DNA of 64,000 nt from Paenibacillus terrigena DSM 21567 (GTDB lineage Bacteria; Bacillota; Bacilli; Paenibacillales; Paenibacillaceae), in NCBI RefSeq assembly GCF_000374845.1, contig NZ_KB895413.1, positions 186,001 through 250,000 on the forward strand, written 5' to 3'. Under the pieces are notes generated by a model, which ran no database searches, was not told the DNA's origin, and worked only from the letters and a program-made list of their open reading frames with translations. The position numbers were made by a program, and so were the translations under genes. This document shows positions 30,239 to 40,979 of this stretch, one piece after another (within the stretch, counting starts at the first letter, position 1; each line of letters begins with the position of its first letter).

Positions 30239-31151
30239 GTTAAATGAGACAGAAGAATTTACAGAATATATGACAAGATCCAGAGCAGCAGTGGAAGAAG
30301 CTCTATCCGGCAGCATTCCCCTTGATTGGGAGATGCCTGCCTCTTTGCGTGAGTCGATGCGTTACTCCCTGCTTGCTGGTGGAAAACGAATTCGTCCTAT
30401 CCTTGTTCTAGCAGCAGCCGAAGCTGTGGGTGGAGCAGAGCTTGTTCCATCGGCTATGCCAGTTGCCTGTGCGATTGAGATGATTCATACATACTCGTTA
30501 ATTCATGATGATCTGCCGGCGATGGATAACGATGATTACAGACGTGGGAAACTCACGAATCACAAAGTGCATGGGGAAGCAATGGCCATACTCGGCGGGG
30601 ATGCGCTATTGACACATGCATTTCATCAAGTGGTTCAAGCATCAAGGAAGCATCAGGTTCCAACGGATCAAGTGCTTGCAATCATTGAGGAACTGTCGGT
30701 TCTTGCTGGCGCGAGGGGAATGGTCGGTGGACAAGCAGCGGATATGATCGGCGAGCAGGGGATTACATCGCTTGAACAGCTGCAATACATCCATCTCCAT
30801 AAGACAGGAGATTTGATCGTATTCTCACTACGTGCTGGTGGCCGAGTTGCAGGCGCGTCGGAAGAACAACTCACTGCACTAGAGACTTTCGGACGACAAA
30901 TCGGGCTGGCTTTCCAGATTCAAGATGATGTATTGGACCTCATTGGAGATGAACAGAAGCTTGGCAAAAAGACGCAAAGTGATGTGGCGCAGAGTAAGGT
31001 GACATATCCATACTTTATCGGTGTTGAGGCATCTCAGGTGGAAATTGAACGCCTTACACGGGAAGCGAAGGAAGCAATTGAAGGCGTGAACCTAGCGAGT
31101 CCACAGCGTCTAATCGAGCTAGCTGATTATTTAATGAAACGCGACCATTAA
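30231..31151 (+). CDS. ispA: Farnesyl diphosphate synthase (polyprenyl synthetase)
   Basis: Condenses IPP with DMAPP and GPP to farnesyl diphosphate. 306 aa. First Asp-rich motif in LIHDDLPAMDND, second in QIQDDVLDLIGD; GGKRIRP substrate-binding motif near residue 49. Start taken as TTG 30231, seven bases after TGGGGG, overlapping the xseB stop by eight bases; ATG 30216 is possible but has no site. Its product and that of dxs share the isoprenoid pathway. Confidence 0.95.
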   Translation: MAKLNETEEFTEYMTRSRAAVEEALSGSIPLDWEMPASLRESMRYSLLAGGKRIRPILVLAAAEAVGGAELVPSAMPVACAIEMIHTYSLIHDDLPAMDNDDYRRGKLTNHKVHGEAMAILGGDALLTHAFHQVVQASRKHQVPTDQVLAIIEELSVLAGARGMVGGQAADMIGEQGITSLEQLQYIHLHKTGDLIVFSLRAGGRVAGASEEQLTALETFGRQIGLAFQIQDDVLDLIGDEQKLGKKTQSDVAQSKVTYPYFIGVEASQVEIERLTREAKEAIEGVNLASPQRLIELADYLMKRDH

Positions 31152-31176
31152 TTGCTGCGTATAAAATACAGTATTA

Positions 31177-31185
31177 TGATATAAT
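31177..31185 (+). promoter_or_regulatory. Extended -10 promoter of OLE RNA
   Basis: TGATATAAT, with TG at 31177-31178 and TATAAT at 31180-31185. Transcription would begin near 31191-31193, exactly where the OLE RNA secondary structure begins. No clear -35. Confidence 0.55.
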
Positions 31186-31189
31186 AAGT

Positions 31190-31845
31190 CGTACGTAGAG
31201 TGGTGCAGTATTCTAGTCAGTCTACCGTTTCTGAAGGCGGGGCTAAAAATTCGCTAAAGGGCACATCGATGAAGTTCCTGGTGTTGGCTTCTGACGCCCA
31301 GTCGGGGGTTGATGCTGGGAGTTAAGGTCGTGGGGCGATCCACAATGGCATGTGGGCGTTGACCCCGCTTCCGCGGAGGCCCAAGTATGTGGCAAGACAT
31401 CCTCGTATGAATTGCTACGGCTTGGGGTATGAACCTGCATTGCGAGTCGGGATTGACTCATCTATGGATTAGTAGAAGCAATATCTAAGGATGACTTGTT
31501 TGCAGCGTAGCCTGCCTTGAGCGGATTCACAGGGATTGCAGATGTGTACGAGGCTAGCGCTTCGGCCAAAGTGTTAACCTTCGGATGCTGCATGAAAGTT
31601 CGTCTGCAAAAGAGGATATGAAACGGTTCAGGATTGCTGAGGAAAACTCCTAGACTGTTTGCGTACGTGAGACTTCTTGAGGATTATAGTGTGGACTAAG
31701 TGGTAATCTAGTCTGATGCTCGGCAACGACGTCAAGATGGGCATAAAGGGAAACCGCCTAATCGGCAACGTGAAGGAGACCTGTCTGGGAAAACCTACTG
31801 GACCTAAGCCACAGCGTTTACTCTCGAAGTTACCACTCATCTCTT
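31190..31845 (+). ncRNA. ole: OLE RNA (ornate, large, extremophilic)
   Basis: About 650 bases between ispA and the OapA gene with no credible open reading frame on the + strand. It contains blocks I recognise from OLE RNA: GGCGGGGCTAAAAA, GTTCCTGGTGTTGGCTTCTG, CCCAGTCGGGGGTTGATGCTGG and AAGGTCGTGGGGCGA. The ends pair, GAGTGGT (31198-31204) with ACCACTC (31832-31838), and a short GTAGA/TCTAC stem opens it. OLE RNA forms a membrane-associated RNP with OapA and other partners and is linked to stress tolerance (ethanol, cold, Mg2+) in alkaliphilic Bacillus. Its place between ispA and oapA-dxs is the classic context. Exact ends are estimates. Confidence 0.92.
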
Positions 31846-31867
31846 TCTTATAGAGGGAGAGATTGAA

Positions 31868-32473
31868 ATGAAATTTTCATTGAAGCACTCCATGAAATGG
31901 AGTATTTTTATTTCTATTGTTACGTTCCTATTGGCCTGTATCTTCTCGGTCATCTCTACAACGGTTTTATCGGGTGTCGGATTTGGCGTAGGCGTCATCA
32001 TCGTCTTGCTGCTGATCTTGATTGGCATTGTGTTCGATATGATGGGCCTAGCAGCGGCGGCTGCGAGCGAGAAACCTTTTCACGCGATGGCTGCAGAGCG
32101 AGTTAGGGGCTCAAGACAAGGGATTTATATTATCCGAAATGCGGATCGATTTTCGAATATTTGTAATGACGTCATCGGCGATATGACGGGGGTCATCAGT
32201 GGTGCTGCAAGCGCGCTCGTCGTCGGTAATTTGCTTCTCTCCATGAATCAAGGCAATGAAATGTTTCGAATGGTCACGAGCGTTGTGTTTGCGGGATTAG
32301 TATCTGCGCTCACGGTTGGAGGTAAGGCGGTTGGCAAAAGTTTTGCGATTCACTACTCCACGGCTATCGTGCTCTCGATCGGGAAGTTCTTCGATCTACT
32401 GGAACGAAGACTCCACATTCGAATTTTCACGAAGAAAAAAAGCAAACCGAACAATGGAAAGCGAGGAAAATAA
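31868..32473 (+). CDS. oapA: OLE-associated membrane protein OapA
   Basis: 201 aa with about four transmembrane helices (about 10-32, 36-58, 108-130, 135-155) and a strongly basic C-terminal tail, the features of OapA, which binds OLE RNA and carries it to the membrane. Directly downstream of OLE RNA and upstream of dxs, as in Bacillus halodurans. ATG 31868 follows GAGGGAGA at eight bases. Confidence 0.92.
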   Translation: MKFSLKHSMKWSIFISIVTFLLACIFSVISTTVLSGVGFGVGVIIVLLLILIGIVFDMMGLAAAAASEKPFHAMAAERVRGSRQGIYIIRNADRFSNICNDVIGDMTGVISGAASALVVGNLLLSMNQGNEMFRMVTSVVFAGLVSALTVGGKAVGKSFAIHYSTAIVLSIGKFFDLLERRLHIRIFTKKKSKPNNGKRGK

Positions 32474-32474
32474 C

Positions 32475-34364
32475 GTGTTACTCGAACAGATTAATCAACC
32501 AAACGATTTAAAGAAGTGTTCGGTTGAGGAGCTCGCTCAATTGTCGGGAGAGATTCGTCAATTTTTGATCGAGAAACTATCGGTCACAGGGGGACATCTT
32601 GCGCCGAATTTGGGTGTAGTCGAGCTCACGGTTATTTTGCACTACTTGTTTGATAGTCCGAAAGATAAAATTATTTTTGATGTTGGGCATCAAGCTTATG
32701 TGCACAAAATACTAACAGGTCGTAGAGAACAATTCGATACGCTTCGCAAGTATAAAGGATTATGTGGCTTCGTCAAGCGTTCAGAGAGTGAACATGACGT
32801 ATGGGAAGCAGGGCATAGCAGTACTTCTTTGTCAGCAGCAATGGGTATGGCGACTGCGCGTGATCTTAAAGGGGAAAATAACCGTGTCATTGCTGTGATT
32901 GGTGATGGTGCGTTAACCGGCGGGATGGCGTTTGAAGCGCTCAATCACATTGGGCATGAGAAGAAGAATTTGATTGTTGTGTTGAATGACAATGAAATGT
33001 CGATCGCCCCGAATGTTGGCGCGATGCATCATTACTTAGGTAAAATTCGTTCGGACAAAACATATAAGCGCGCCAAAGAAGAACTTGAAAGTTTCTTGAA
33101 AAAAATTCCTGCAATTGGCGGGGCGCTAGCGAAGACGGCAGAACGTCTGAAAGACAGCCTGAAATATCTCGTTGTATCCGGTGTGCTGTTCGAGGAACTC
33201 GGGTTTACATATCTGGGTCCTGTGGATGGGCATGATCTCGAATCGTTGCAAGATACGTTCAAGCAGGCAAGTCAGGTAAATGGACCTGTTCTTGTCCATG
33301 TCCTTACGACCAAAGGAAAAGGCTATTCTCCTGCAGAAGCAGATTCGCATAAATGGCATGGCATTACGCCATACAAAATCGAGTCCGGTCAAGTCGTGAA
33401 GGCTGTAGGCAATCCGATGTATACGGAAGTATTCAGTGAGGCGATCATTGAACTTGCGGAACAAGATTCACGGATCGTTGCTGTGACCCCTGCGATGCCA
33501 AGCGGATCAGGACTTCTGAAATTTGCAGCACGCTTCCCTGATCGAATGATTGATGTCGGCATTGCCGAGCAGCATGCTGCGACTATGTGTGCCGCGATCG
33601 CAATGGAAGGACTGAAACCGATTTATGCGGTTTACTCGACGTTCATGCAACGTGCATATGACCAAATCGTGCATGATATTTGCCGTCAGGATGCGAATGT
33701 CATCTTCGCGATTGACCGTGCAGGGTTCGTTGGTGCAGATGGCGAGACGCACCAAGGGGTCTACGATATCTCATTCATGCGCCATATCCCGAATATGGTC
33801 ATGATGATGCCGAAAGACGAGAACGAGCTTCGGCATATGCTGAAGACGGCAGTCGATTATAATGACGGGCCAATCGCTGTTCGTTATCCACGTGTGAATG
33901 GTGTTGGCGTAGCCTATGATCCTGTGATGACTTCGATTCCGATCGGTGAGTGGGAAGTTGTGCGTGATGGCGAATCCTTTGCGATTGCTGCAATTGGTCC
34001 TATGGTTCAAGTTGCACTTGAAGCCGCAGAGCAATTGAAACGCGAAGGGCTGAATGTTCGCGTAATCAATGCAAGATTCATTAAACCATTAGATGGCGCG
34101 ATGCTGCAGCAGCTCGCCAAGGATCGGTTAGATCTGATCGTAATGGAAGAAAGCGCCCAAATGGGTGGACTCGGCAGCGCGATTCTGGAATACTACGCAG
34201 AACATGACATCTACGATATGCGTGTCAAACTCATGGGGATTCCAGATTACTTCGTAGAGCACGGTAGTGTGAAGGAGCAGCGTCAAGAGGTTGGTCTTAC
34301 GGTTGAACACGTGATGGCTGAGATAAAGAATATGAAACCGCGCATTCGGTCGCGTGCGAAGTAG
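32475..34364 (+). CDS. dxs: 1-deoxy-D-xylulose-5-phosphate synthase
   Basis: First enzyme of the MEP isoprenoid pathway; condenses pyruvate and glyceraldehyde-3-phosphate with thiamine diphosphate. 629 aa from GTG 32475, eight bases after GAGGA and one base after the oapA stop. The frame is open further upstream inside oapA, including ATG 32454, but those starts lack a site. TPP-binding [15 protein letters not shown], and [18 protein letters not shown] in the transketolase domain. Confidence 0.97.
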   Translation: MLLEQINQPNDLKKCSVEELAQLSGEIRQFLIEKLSVTGGHLAPNLGVVELTVILHYLFDSPKDKIIFDVGHQAYVHKILTGRREQFDTLRKYKGLCGFVKRSESEHDVWEAGHSSTSLSAAMGMATARDLKGENNRVIAVIGDGALTGGMAFEALNHIGHEKKNLIVVLNDNEMSIAPNVGAMHHYLGKIRSDKTYKRAKEELESFLKKIPAIGGALAKTAERLKDSLKYLVVSGVLFEELGFTYLGPVDGHDLESLQDTFKQASQVNGPVLVHVLTTKGKGYSPAEADSHKWHGITPYKIESGQVVKAVGNPMYTEVFSEAIIELAEQDSRIVAVTPAMPSGSGLLKFAARFPDRMIDVGIAEQHAATMCAAIAMEGLKPIYAVYSTFMQRAYDQIVHDICRQDANVIFAIDRAGFVGADGETHQGVYDISFMRHIPNMVMMMPKDENELRHMLKTAVDYNDGPIAVRYPRVNGVGVAYDPVMTSIPIGEWEVVRDGESFAIAAIGPMVQVALEAAEQLKREGLNVRVINARFIKPLDGAMLQQLAKDRLDLIVMEESAQMGGLGSAILEYYAEHDIYDMRVKLMGIPDYFVEHGSVKEQRQEVGLTVEHVMAEIKNMKPRIRSRAK

Positions 34365-34378
34365 AAGAGGGTAAATGA

Positions 34379-35233
34379 ATGTCTGAACAGAAAGAACGGA
34401 TTGACGTTCTGCTCGTTGAGCAAGGTTTTTTTGAAAGTCGTGAGAAGGCGAAAGCCGCAATTATGGCGGGTATCGTATTTAACAAAGATGGGGAACGGCA
34501 AGAGAAAGCCGGGTCGAAGATTCCTAGGTCCACTGAACTTCGTGTGAAGGGCCAGTTGCATCCCTATGTGGGGCGTGGCGGACTGAAGCTAGAGAAGGCG
34601 CTGCGCTATTTTGAGATCGATATGAACGGACGTGTCATGCTGGATATCGGTGCTTCGACGGGTGGATTTACTGATTGTGCATTGCAGCATGGCGCAAGCT
34701 ATGTCTATGCGATTGATGTAGGCTACAATCAGCTTGACTGGTCGCTGCGGAATCATGAACGTGTTGATGTCATGGAGCGCACCAATTTCCGGTATACGAC
34801 ACCGGCAGATCTGAAGGGGCCGCGGCCGAATATGGCATCCATTGATGTATCTTTCATCTCCCTGAAGATTATCCTTCCGCCACTCATTGAATTGCTTGAG
34901 GAGCCAGCACAAGTTGTGGCACTGATTAAGCCGCAATTCGAAGCGGGGCGTGAGAAAGTCGGGAAGTCAGGCGTCGTGCGTGAACCGAAAGTTCATGAAG
35001 AAGTGCTGACTTCGATTTTGACGTACGCGGCCGGATTAGGATTTAGGCTGCAAGGCTTAACCTTCTCCCCCATTACGGGTGGTGAAGGGAATATTGAATT
35101 CCTGGCATGTTGGGAATGGAAGAGACCATCCGATGTGCAGGGCGAGGCTGAACCGTTGGATGCAGCGAGAATTGCGGCTGTCGTCCAAGAAGCAGCGAAC
35201 ACGTTTACAGGAAACTCATCCACCAAAGGGTGA
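34379..35233 (+). CDS. tlyA: TlyA family rRNA methyltransferase
   Basis: 284 aa. N-terminal S4 RNA-binding domain (about 5-65) and an FtsJ-like SAM methyltransferase domain, with DIGASTGGFTDCALQHGA and SIDVSFISLKIILP; ends near the conserved ITGGEGNIEFL. B. subtilis YqxC is the counterpart; TlyA in other bacteria 2'-O-methylates rRNA. ATG 34379, 15 bases after the dxs stop. Confidence 0.95.
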   Translation: MSEQKERIDVLLVEQGFFESREKAKAAIMAGIVFNKDGERQEKAGSKIPRSTELRVKGQLHPYVGRGGLKLEKALRYFEIDMNGRVMLDIGASTGGFTDCALQHGASYVYAIDVGYNQLDWSLRNHERVDVMERTNFRYTTPADLKGPRPNMASIDVSFISLKIILPPLIELLEEPAQVVALIKPQFEAGREKVGKSGVVREPKVHEEVLTSILTYAAGLGFRLQGLTFSPITGGEGNIEFLACWEWKRPSDVQGEAEPLDAARIAAVVQEAANTFTGNSSTKG

Positions 35234-35243
35234 GTTTCTTTTG
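35211..35243 (+). terminator. Terminator overlapping the tlyA stop
   Basis: GAAACTCA (35211-35218) pairs with TGAGTTTC (35231-35238), then TTTTG. The tlyA stop TGA is in the right arm. Confidence 0.7.
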
Positions 35244-35319
35244 TTTGAAAGGCCCAATCCTCCTCGAAAAAAAAGGAAATCGATCCGTAGCCTCGAATAT
35301 ATTCTCGAGGTGATTCGTA

Positions 35320-35778
35320 ATGGGACACAGTGATGAAATTGTCATGGTCGGTATCGTGGTAATCGCTGTATTATGGGCTTATTTTGGACTTAGAAGATGG
35401 CTGCATTCCCCACTTCGTACGAACTACTCAAGCGTGCCAATCCATACCGAAATGAATGAGAACACCGTCGCATTCCAATTGATGGAACAGGATGGTTATG
35501 AGATCATCGGTGGTAAGGTTCGAATCCCATTTTATTTTCTTGTGAATGATATACAATTAGATAGCCGGTTATTCGTGGATTACGTAGCGAGGCGAGATGG
35601 ACAGACCTACATTGTAAAGGTTGCTCGCGATCGTAAACCCATCGAGTGGACAGCCAGCAGCGTGAGAGATCGGCTGTTGCCTTATTTTCTGCTGTACAGT
35701 GATATTGATGGGATCCTATATGTAGATGAGAAGGAACAGCAATTACAACAAATTCATTTTCAACTTGAAGAAGAGTGA
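35320..35778 (+). CDS. Membrane-anchored protein of unknown function between tlyA and argR
   Basis: 152 aa. One N-terminal transmembrane helix (about 5-25) and a soluble C-terminal domain. The segment [21 protein letters not shown] vaguely resembles the D-x(n)-x-V-K core of restriction-endonuclease-like folds, but I cannot support catalysis. ATG 35320 follows GAGGTG. The gene is not in the B. subtilis order I know at this place. Confidence 0.75.
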   Translation: MGHSDEIVMVGIVVIAVLWAYFGLRRWLHSPLRTNYSSVPIHTEMNENTVAFQLMEQDGYEIIGGKVRIPFYFLVNDIQLDSRLFVDYVARRDGQTYIVKVARDRKPIEWTASSVRDRLLPYFLLYSDIDGILYVDEKEQQLQQIHFQLEEE

Positions 35779-35786
35779 GGGATTTT

Positions 35787-36236
35787 ATGAAGGGAAATCG
35801 TCATATCAAAATTCGTGAAATTATAACGAACCGAGAAATTGAGACGCAGGACGATCTGGTCGAGGCATTACGGTCTTCGGGATTTCATGTGACACAAGCG
35901 ACGGTATCTAGAGATATGAAAGAATTGCATTTGATTAAAGTACCGATGGATGATGGGCGGTATAAATATTCATTGCCAACAGATCAACGCTTCAATCCGG
36001 TACAGAAACTAAAGCGGGCGCTCGTCGACAACTTTGTACATATTGATTCGACGAATAACCTGATCGTTATGAAGTGTTTGCCAGGAACGGCGAACTCGAT
36101 TGCCGTCCTTATGGACAATCTTGAATGGACTGAGATTATGGGGACGATTTGTGGGGATGACACGATGTTGATCATTTGTCGCACGAAAGAAGATAGTGAT
36201 AAGATCGTCGGGCAAATCATGTCCTTTATTTCATAA
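35787..36236 (+). CDS. argR: Arginine repressor
   Basis: ArgR/AhrC hexameric regulator of arginine genes. 149 aa; winged helix with [19 protein letters not shown] and C-terminal arginine-binding and oligomerisation domain ([29 protein letters not shown]). ATG 35787 follows GTGAGGG; a GTG at 35775 lacks spacing. Confidence 0.96.
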   Translation: MKGNRHIKIREIITNREIETQDDLVEALRSSGFHVTQATVSRDMKELHLIKVPMDDGRYKYSLPTDQRFNPVQKLKRALVDNFVHIDSTNNLIVMKCLPGTANSIAVLMDNLEWTEIMGTICGDDTMLIICRTKEDSDKIVGQIMSFIS

Positions 36237-36260
36237 TTTTCTTAAGTTGGGGGTGGCCGG

Positions 36261-37982
36261 ATGTTAGCGGCTGTATCAATACGAAATCTTGCGGTGGTCG
36301 AGGCGGTGACCGTCTCTTTTCATAACGGGTTTCATGTACTGACAGGGGAGACCGGTGCAGGTAAATCGATCATCATTGATGCGTTAAGTTTAGTCATCGG
36401 CGGACGTGGTTCAGCAGATTTGGTGCGGTATGGGTGTGATAAGGCCGAAGTTGAGGCGCTGTTCGAACTGCCTCCCGATCATCCGGTATGGTCCGTGATG
36501 GCGAATCTAGGCATCATGGCGTCAGCTGAGGAGCATTTGGTGATTCGTCGTGAGCTCAGCTCGCAAGGAAAGAGCATGAGCCGCATTAATGGACAGCTGG
36601 TGAATTTATCGATGCTGCGAGAGATCGGTGAGCATTTGGTGAATATTCATGGTCAGCATGAACATCAATCGCTCCTGAAGGTCGATAAGCATTTATCTTT
36701 GCTGGATACGTTCGGTGAAGCGACCATCGGACCTGTGAAGGATGCGTATCAGCAGGTCTATGCTCGTCATTCTAAGTTACGTAGAGAGCTGCAGGAGCTC
36801 GAGGATTCCAGCCAGAAGGCCTATCAGATGCTTGATCTATATCGGTTCCAGATCGAAGAAATATCGAATGCTGGACTCAAGATCGGTGAAGATGAATTGT
36901 TAGCGGAGGAAAAACGCAAGCTTGCGAATGCGGAACGGATGATGGATTCCGTAAACGACGCCTATGGACAAGTCTATGGTAATAAAGGTTTGGATGCACT
37001 CGGTAAGGCTGTCTCCAAATTAGAGGATATTATGGCCTTCGATTCACAGCGGCTTGGACCGATTGTGGAGCAGCTCCAGTCCGCCTTTTATCAAATTGAG
37101 GATGTCGCCTTTCAACTGCGGGATTATCGTGAAGAGATCGAAATCAACCCGATACGGCTTGAAGAAGTAGAGCAGCGTCTTGATCTGATCTCATCTTTCC
37201 GTCGGAAATATGGGGACAATGTGGAAGAGATCTTGAACTATCTGGAACGAATCCGTAAAGAAACGGACATGATTGAGAATAAAGATGAAATGATCCAGAA
37301 ACTGCAGCAGCAAGTGGATCAAGAATTTGTACAGCTTGTTAAGCTTGCAGGACAGCTTAGCGGGCTTCGTAAGCAATGTGCTGAACAATTAGCCTCTGAG
37401 ATGGAAGCGGAGCTCAAGAGCCTCCAGATGGAGCGTACGCGGCTTGAGGTTAAATTGGAACGAATGGAAGCCCCTGACGGTCTTGATGTCGATGGGGTAC
37501 CTGTAAGATTTACGAAACATGGATATGATTCGGCGGAGTTCCTGATTTCTCCGAACCCTGGAGAACCTTTACGTTCATTACATAAAATTGCGTCAGGTGG
37601 GGAATTGTCCCGGATGATGCTTGCGTTGAAATCGATTTTTGCCACGATTGATCGTGTTCCTGTCTTGGTATTCGACGAAGTGGATACAGGAGTTAGTGGT
37701 CGCGCTGCACAATCGATCGCTGAGAAAATGTCATCCTTATCCCGTCAGTGTCAGGTATTCTCGATTACACATTTGCCACAGGTGGCATGTATGGCAGATC
37801 ATCATTATTTAATTCAGAAGATTGTCGTTGAAGGGCGCACGATGACACAGGTTGAAGAACTTGTGGAAGAGGGTCGGATCAAGGAGTTGGCACGGATGCT
37901 CGGCGGCGTGGAAATCACCGAAAAAACGCTGCATCACGCACAAGAAATGTTAATTTTAGCGGATACAAGGAAAGCGGTCTAG
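36261..37982 (+). CDS. recN: DNA repair protein RecN
   Basis: 573 aa SMC-like ATPase acting at double-strand breaks. Walker A GETGAGKS near residues 29-36; long coiled coil in the middle; signature GGELSRMMLA; Walker B VLVFDEVDTGVSG. ATG 36261 follows GGGGGTGG. Confidence 0.97.
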   Translation: MLAAVSIRNLAVVEAVTVSFHNGFHVLTGETGAGKSIIIDALSLVIGGRGSADLVRYGCDKAEVEALFELPPDHPVWSVMANLGIMASAEEHLVIRRELSSQGKSMSRINGQLVNLSMLREIGEHLVNIHGQHEHQSLLKVDKHLSLLDTFGEATIGPVKDAYQQVYARHSKLRRELQELEDSSQKAYQMLDLYRFQIEEISNAGLKIGEDELLAEEKRKLANAERMMDSVNDAYGQVYGNKGLDALGKAVSKLEDIMAFDSQRLGPIVEQLQSAFYQIEDVAFQLRDYREEIEINPIRLEEVEQRLDLISSFRRKYGDNVEEILNYLERIRKETDMIENKDEMIQKLQQQVDQEFVQLVKLAGQLSGLRKQCAEQLASEMEAELKSLQMERTRLEVKLERMEAPDGLDVDGVPVRFTKHGYDSAEFLISPNPGEPLRSLHKIASGGELSRMMLALKSIFATIDRVPVLVFDEVDTGVSGRAAQSIAEKMSSLSRQCQVFSITHLPQVACMADHHYLIQKIVVEGRTMTQVEELVEEGRIKELARMLGGVEITEKTLHHAQEMLILADTRKAV

Positions 37983-38089
37983 GAATCATTTGCAGTAATA
38001 AAACGCTCTAGCCAAGGTTATCTTAAAGGTACGCAATTGGCGACAACCTTTCTCGTCAAGCGATAGAAGGAAAGGGAGCGTGTGACACC

Positions 38090-39418
38090 TTGAACTCCAA
38101 GCAGAGCAAAAGATTTCTTGGTCTTTTACTTGTCTTCTTCGTTTGTATGCTTAGTACAACGGCACCTTTTCAGTATTTCTCGACGTTTCCGAGTGAAATT
38201 AGGTTATTCTCGGGACAGCAAAAGGAACTTCGGCTGAATATGCCGGTAATGGCCCAGGCGGTGATTGATCACCCCGATATCATTTCGGTCAATGGAACAG
38301 CACAGCCGTCTTTGAACGTCTCCCTGAGGGAGCCAATTCGTCTCAAGACACAGCAAAGCGGTCAAGCGGAATTAAAGCTTCGCTTATTTGGCAAGATTCC
38401 ACTGAAGACCGTTAAAGTGAATGTTGTGCCTGATTTGAAGGTCATTCCTGGCGGGCAGACGATTGGTGTCAAAGTAAAATCAGCCGGTATTCTGGTTGTC
38501 GGGCATCATCTGGTTGCTGTGAATGGTCAGCGTAAAGTGTCTCCTGGTGAGGATGCAAACATTCAAATGGGTGATTTGATTACTCGAATGAATGGGAAAT
38601 TCCTGAATGATGTCACCAAAGTAGCACCTGTTGTTACTGCTGCTGGGGAATCCAAACAACCGATTGAACTGACGATTAAGCGGAATCAGTCCGAGTTTAC
38701 AACCCAATTAACACCCGCTTATGATGTAGAAGAGAAGACATGGCGTCTTGGACTCTATATCCGGGACTCTGCAGCTGGTGTAGGAACGCTGACGTTTTAT
38801 GCTCCTGATCAAGGTGTATTCGGTGCATTAGGGCATGTCATCACTGACATGGATACGCAGACACCGATTGTTGTTGGGGACGGAGAAATTGTTCAGTCGA
38901 ACGTCACCTCCATTTCTAAGAGCCAGAATGGGGAACCCGGTGAGAAAAAAGCTTATTTCCTCAAAGAGAGTAAAGTTCTTGGGAATGTCGAGCGAAATAC
39001 GCATTTCGGTATTTTTGGCAAAATGAAAGAAAATCCTGATCACAGCTTATTTAAGGAAGGTATTCCGGTTGCTTTTGCAGAGGATGTGAAAATCGGTCCT
39101 GCCCAGATCCTTACCGTTATTGACGGTCAGCAGGTAGAACGCTTTGATATCGAAATTGCGCATGTCACACATCAGTCGAGTCCTGCGACCAAAGGGATGG
39201 TTATCCGGATTACTGACCCACGTTTAATTGATAAGACAGGCGGGATCGTACAAGGCATGAGCGGTAGTCCGATTATTCAAAATGGGAAGCTGATCGGTGC
39301 CGTAACACATGTATTTGTAAATGATCCGAAATCCGGCTATGGATGCTTTATTGAATGGATGCTGCAGGACGCAGGTGTGATGCTGCGATCCTCGAACACA
39401 AATCTTAAGGCGAGCTAG
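38090..39418 (+). CDS. spoIVB: Sporulation serine protease SpoIVB
   Basis: Forespore-secreted S55 peptidase that triggers pro-sigma-K processing. 442 aa: N-terminal transmembrane segment, PDZ domain (about 120-215), peptidase domain with His249 in GALGH and nucleophile Ser393 in GMSGS. Starts with TTG 38090, nine bases after AAAGGGAGCG. Confidence 0.96.
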   Translation: MNSKQSKRFLGLLLVFFVCMLSTTAPFQYFSTFPSEIRLFSGQQKELRLNMPVMAQAVIDHPDIISVNGTAQPSLNVSLREPIRLKTQQSGQAELKLRLFGKIPLKTVKVNVVPDLKVIPGGQTIGVKVKSAGILVVGHHLVAVNGQRKVSPGEDANIQMGDLITRMNGKFLNDVTKVAPVVTAAGESKQPIELTIKRNQSEFTTQLTPAYDVEEKTWRLGLYIRDSAAGVGTLTFYAPDQGVFGALGHVITDMDTQTPIVVGDGEIVQSNVTSISKSQNGEPGEKKAYFLKESKVLGNVERNTHFGIFGKMKENPDHSLFKEGIPVAFAEDVKIGPAQILTVIDGQQVERFDIEIAHVTHQSSPATKGMVIRITDPRLIDKTGGIVQGMSGSPIIQNGKLIGAVTHVFVNDPKSGYGCFIEWMLQDAGVMLRSSNTNLKAS

Positions 39419-39435
39419 CAGCCTTAAGATTTTTT
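39400..39435 (+). terminator. Terminator of spoIVB
   Basis: AAATCTTAAGG (39400-39410) pairs with CCTTAAGATTT (39422-39432), followed by T residues; the spoIVB stop lies in the loop. Confidence 0.85.
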
Positions 39436-39553
39436 GTCGAATTGAAACGAACGTTGTTGTGAAATGTAGCAAAATAATTATTATAAAATATTTTGTGAAA
39501 AAAATAAAGAAAATAATTATTCGACAGAAGGAATTTAATGGTGTATGTCGAAT
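39435..39553 (+). promoter_or_regulatory. spo0A control region: three 0A boxes and a sigma-H-like promoter
   Basis: TGTCGAA boxes stand at 39435-39441 (+), 39520-39526 (-) and 39546-39552 (+), matching the Spo0A box. AAGGAATTT (39528-39536) with GAAT (39550-39553) fits a sigma-H promoter and overlaps the third box. This is the arrangement expected for autoregulated spo0A. Confidence 0.7.
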
Positions 39554-39612
39554 TTCTATTCTCGGACAGGTAAAAAAGAAAAATTTTACTAGGAATTAAG
39601 GGAGGATATCGT

Positions 39613-40434
39613 GTGCAAAAGATTGAGGTATTGTTAGCAGACGACAACCGGGAGTTTACAAACTTATTGGCAGAGTATTTTTCGGAGCAAGGAGATATGA
39701 GCGTAGCAGGTATAGCTTATAATGGGGAGGAAGTATTACGTATCATTGAAGAATCCCGTCAAGTGCCAGATGTGATTATCCTCGATATCATTATGCCGCA
39801 TTTGGATGGACTTGGTGTTCTAGAACGGTTACGTGAGATGAATTTGAGCCCGCAGCCGAAAGTAATTATGCTGACCGCATTTGGTCAAGAAAATATTACA
39901 CAGCGCGCTGTTCAGCTTGGAGCTTCCTATTACATACTAAAACCATTTGATCTGGAAATTCTTGCGAATCGTGTTCGTCAATTGGTGGGTACACAAAGCC
40001 TTAGTTCGTCTTCCGGCAGTATGTCAATCTCGAATACCGTGAAGTCGTCGAGCAATGTAGTACCAATCGCCAAAGGCGGTAAGAACTTAGACGCGAATAT
40101 CACATCCATTATTCATGAAATTGGTGTACCTGCCCACATCAAAGGATATCAATACTTGCGTGAAGCGATTACTATGGTCTACAATAACATCGAAATTCTC
40201 GGTGCTATTACGAAGACGTTGTATCCGGCGATCGCTGAGAAATTCAAAACGACACCATCACGTGTCGAGCGTGCGATCCGTCATGCGATTGAAGTGGCAT
40301 GGACGCGTGGCAACATCGACAGCATCTCGTACTTGTTCGGCTACACAATCAATATCTCGAAGTCGAAGCCTACCAATTCAGAATTCATTGCGATGGTGGC
40401 GGATAAGCTGCGGATTGAGCATAAGGTGTCGTAG
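39613..40434 (+). CDS. spo0A: Sporulation master regulator Spo0A
   Basis: 273 aa response regulator. Receiver domain with acidic pocket Asp10/Asp11 and phosphorylated Asp58 ([11 protein letters not shown]); C-terminal DNA-binding domain with [17 protein letters not shown]. Starts with GTG 39613 after AAGGGAGGATATC. The C-terminus ([17 protein letters not shown]) is complete, so the adjoining phage DNA has not disrupted the gene. Confidence 0.98.
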   Translation: MQKIEVLLADDNREFTNLLAEYFSEQGDMSVAGIAYNGEEVLRIIEESRQVPDVIILDIIMPHLDGLGVLERLREMNLSPQPKVIMLTAFGQENITQRAVQLGASYYILKPFDLEILANRVRQLVGTQSLSSSSGSMSISNTVKSSSNVVPIAKGGKNLDANITSIIHEIGVPAHIKGYQYLREAITMVYNNIEILGAITKTLYPAIAEKFKTTPSRVERAIRHAIEVAWTRGNIDSISYLFGYTINISKSKPTNSEFIAMVADKLRIEHKVS

Positions 40435-40690
40435 TTGGCGTAGTGGCGCGGTTTCCGAGCGTTGGATCAAACGTTTGTTCCCGAAAACTTATCGGCACCT
40501 GTCGTAATCGTTCCGATAAACAATTTCGTATCATTGCGATAAACCTGACGATTCACCTCCGGCTTATAAATTCACTATACAGACGGCAACCTAGCGTCAG
40601 TTTAGCGTAAAGCGTTATATAGCGCAAGATGTACCGGATGGGGTCGAACATTTATTATACAGAATATACAACTAAATACGTATAAGAATA

Positions 40691-40739
40691 CACGCTCACT
40701 ATTCCGATAAACTTCGGGAAGTGGGCGTTGGTTATTTTT
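40691..40739 (+). terminator. Terminator downstream of spo0A
   Basis: CGCTCACT (40693-40700) pairs with AGTGGGCG (40720-40727), with an inner CCGA/TCGG stem, followed by TTGGTTATTTTT. Confidence 0.8.
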
Positions 40740-40979
40740 AAAATGCGAACGATATCTTGAATTTTACAATCATTGTTCGGTTTATTGGAGAATATATTGG
40801 ATGATATGAATGTGGATGAGTTATGCCGCGATTGAGCATTCTAATAATAGAACTTCCCTAATATATGACGCATTACTGGGCTTCGAAAAAGTTGAGATCA
40901 CGATTGTATTGTCTGGTAAGGCGTCAGGTCTCTTAAGCAATGAGTCGATCGACGCAACAAACTACATATTAAAAAATAG

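Noticed and set aside
31243-31840. Minus-strand frames inside the OLE RNA region
   Set aside because: No SD or recognisable protein; the region is explained by the structured RNA.
32316-32474. Upstream extension of dxs
   Set aside because: Overlaps oapA; GTG 32475 has the SD and fits the family N-terminus.
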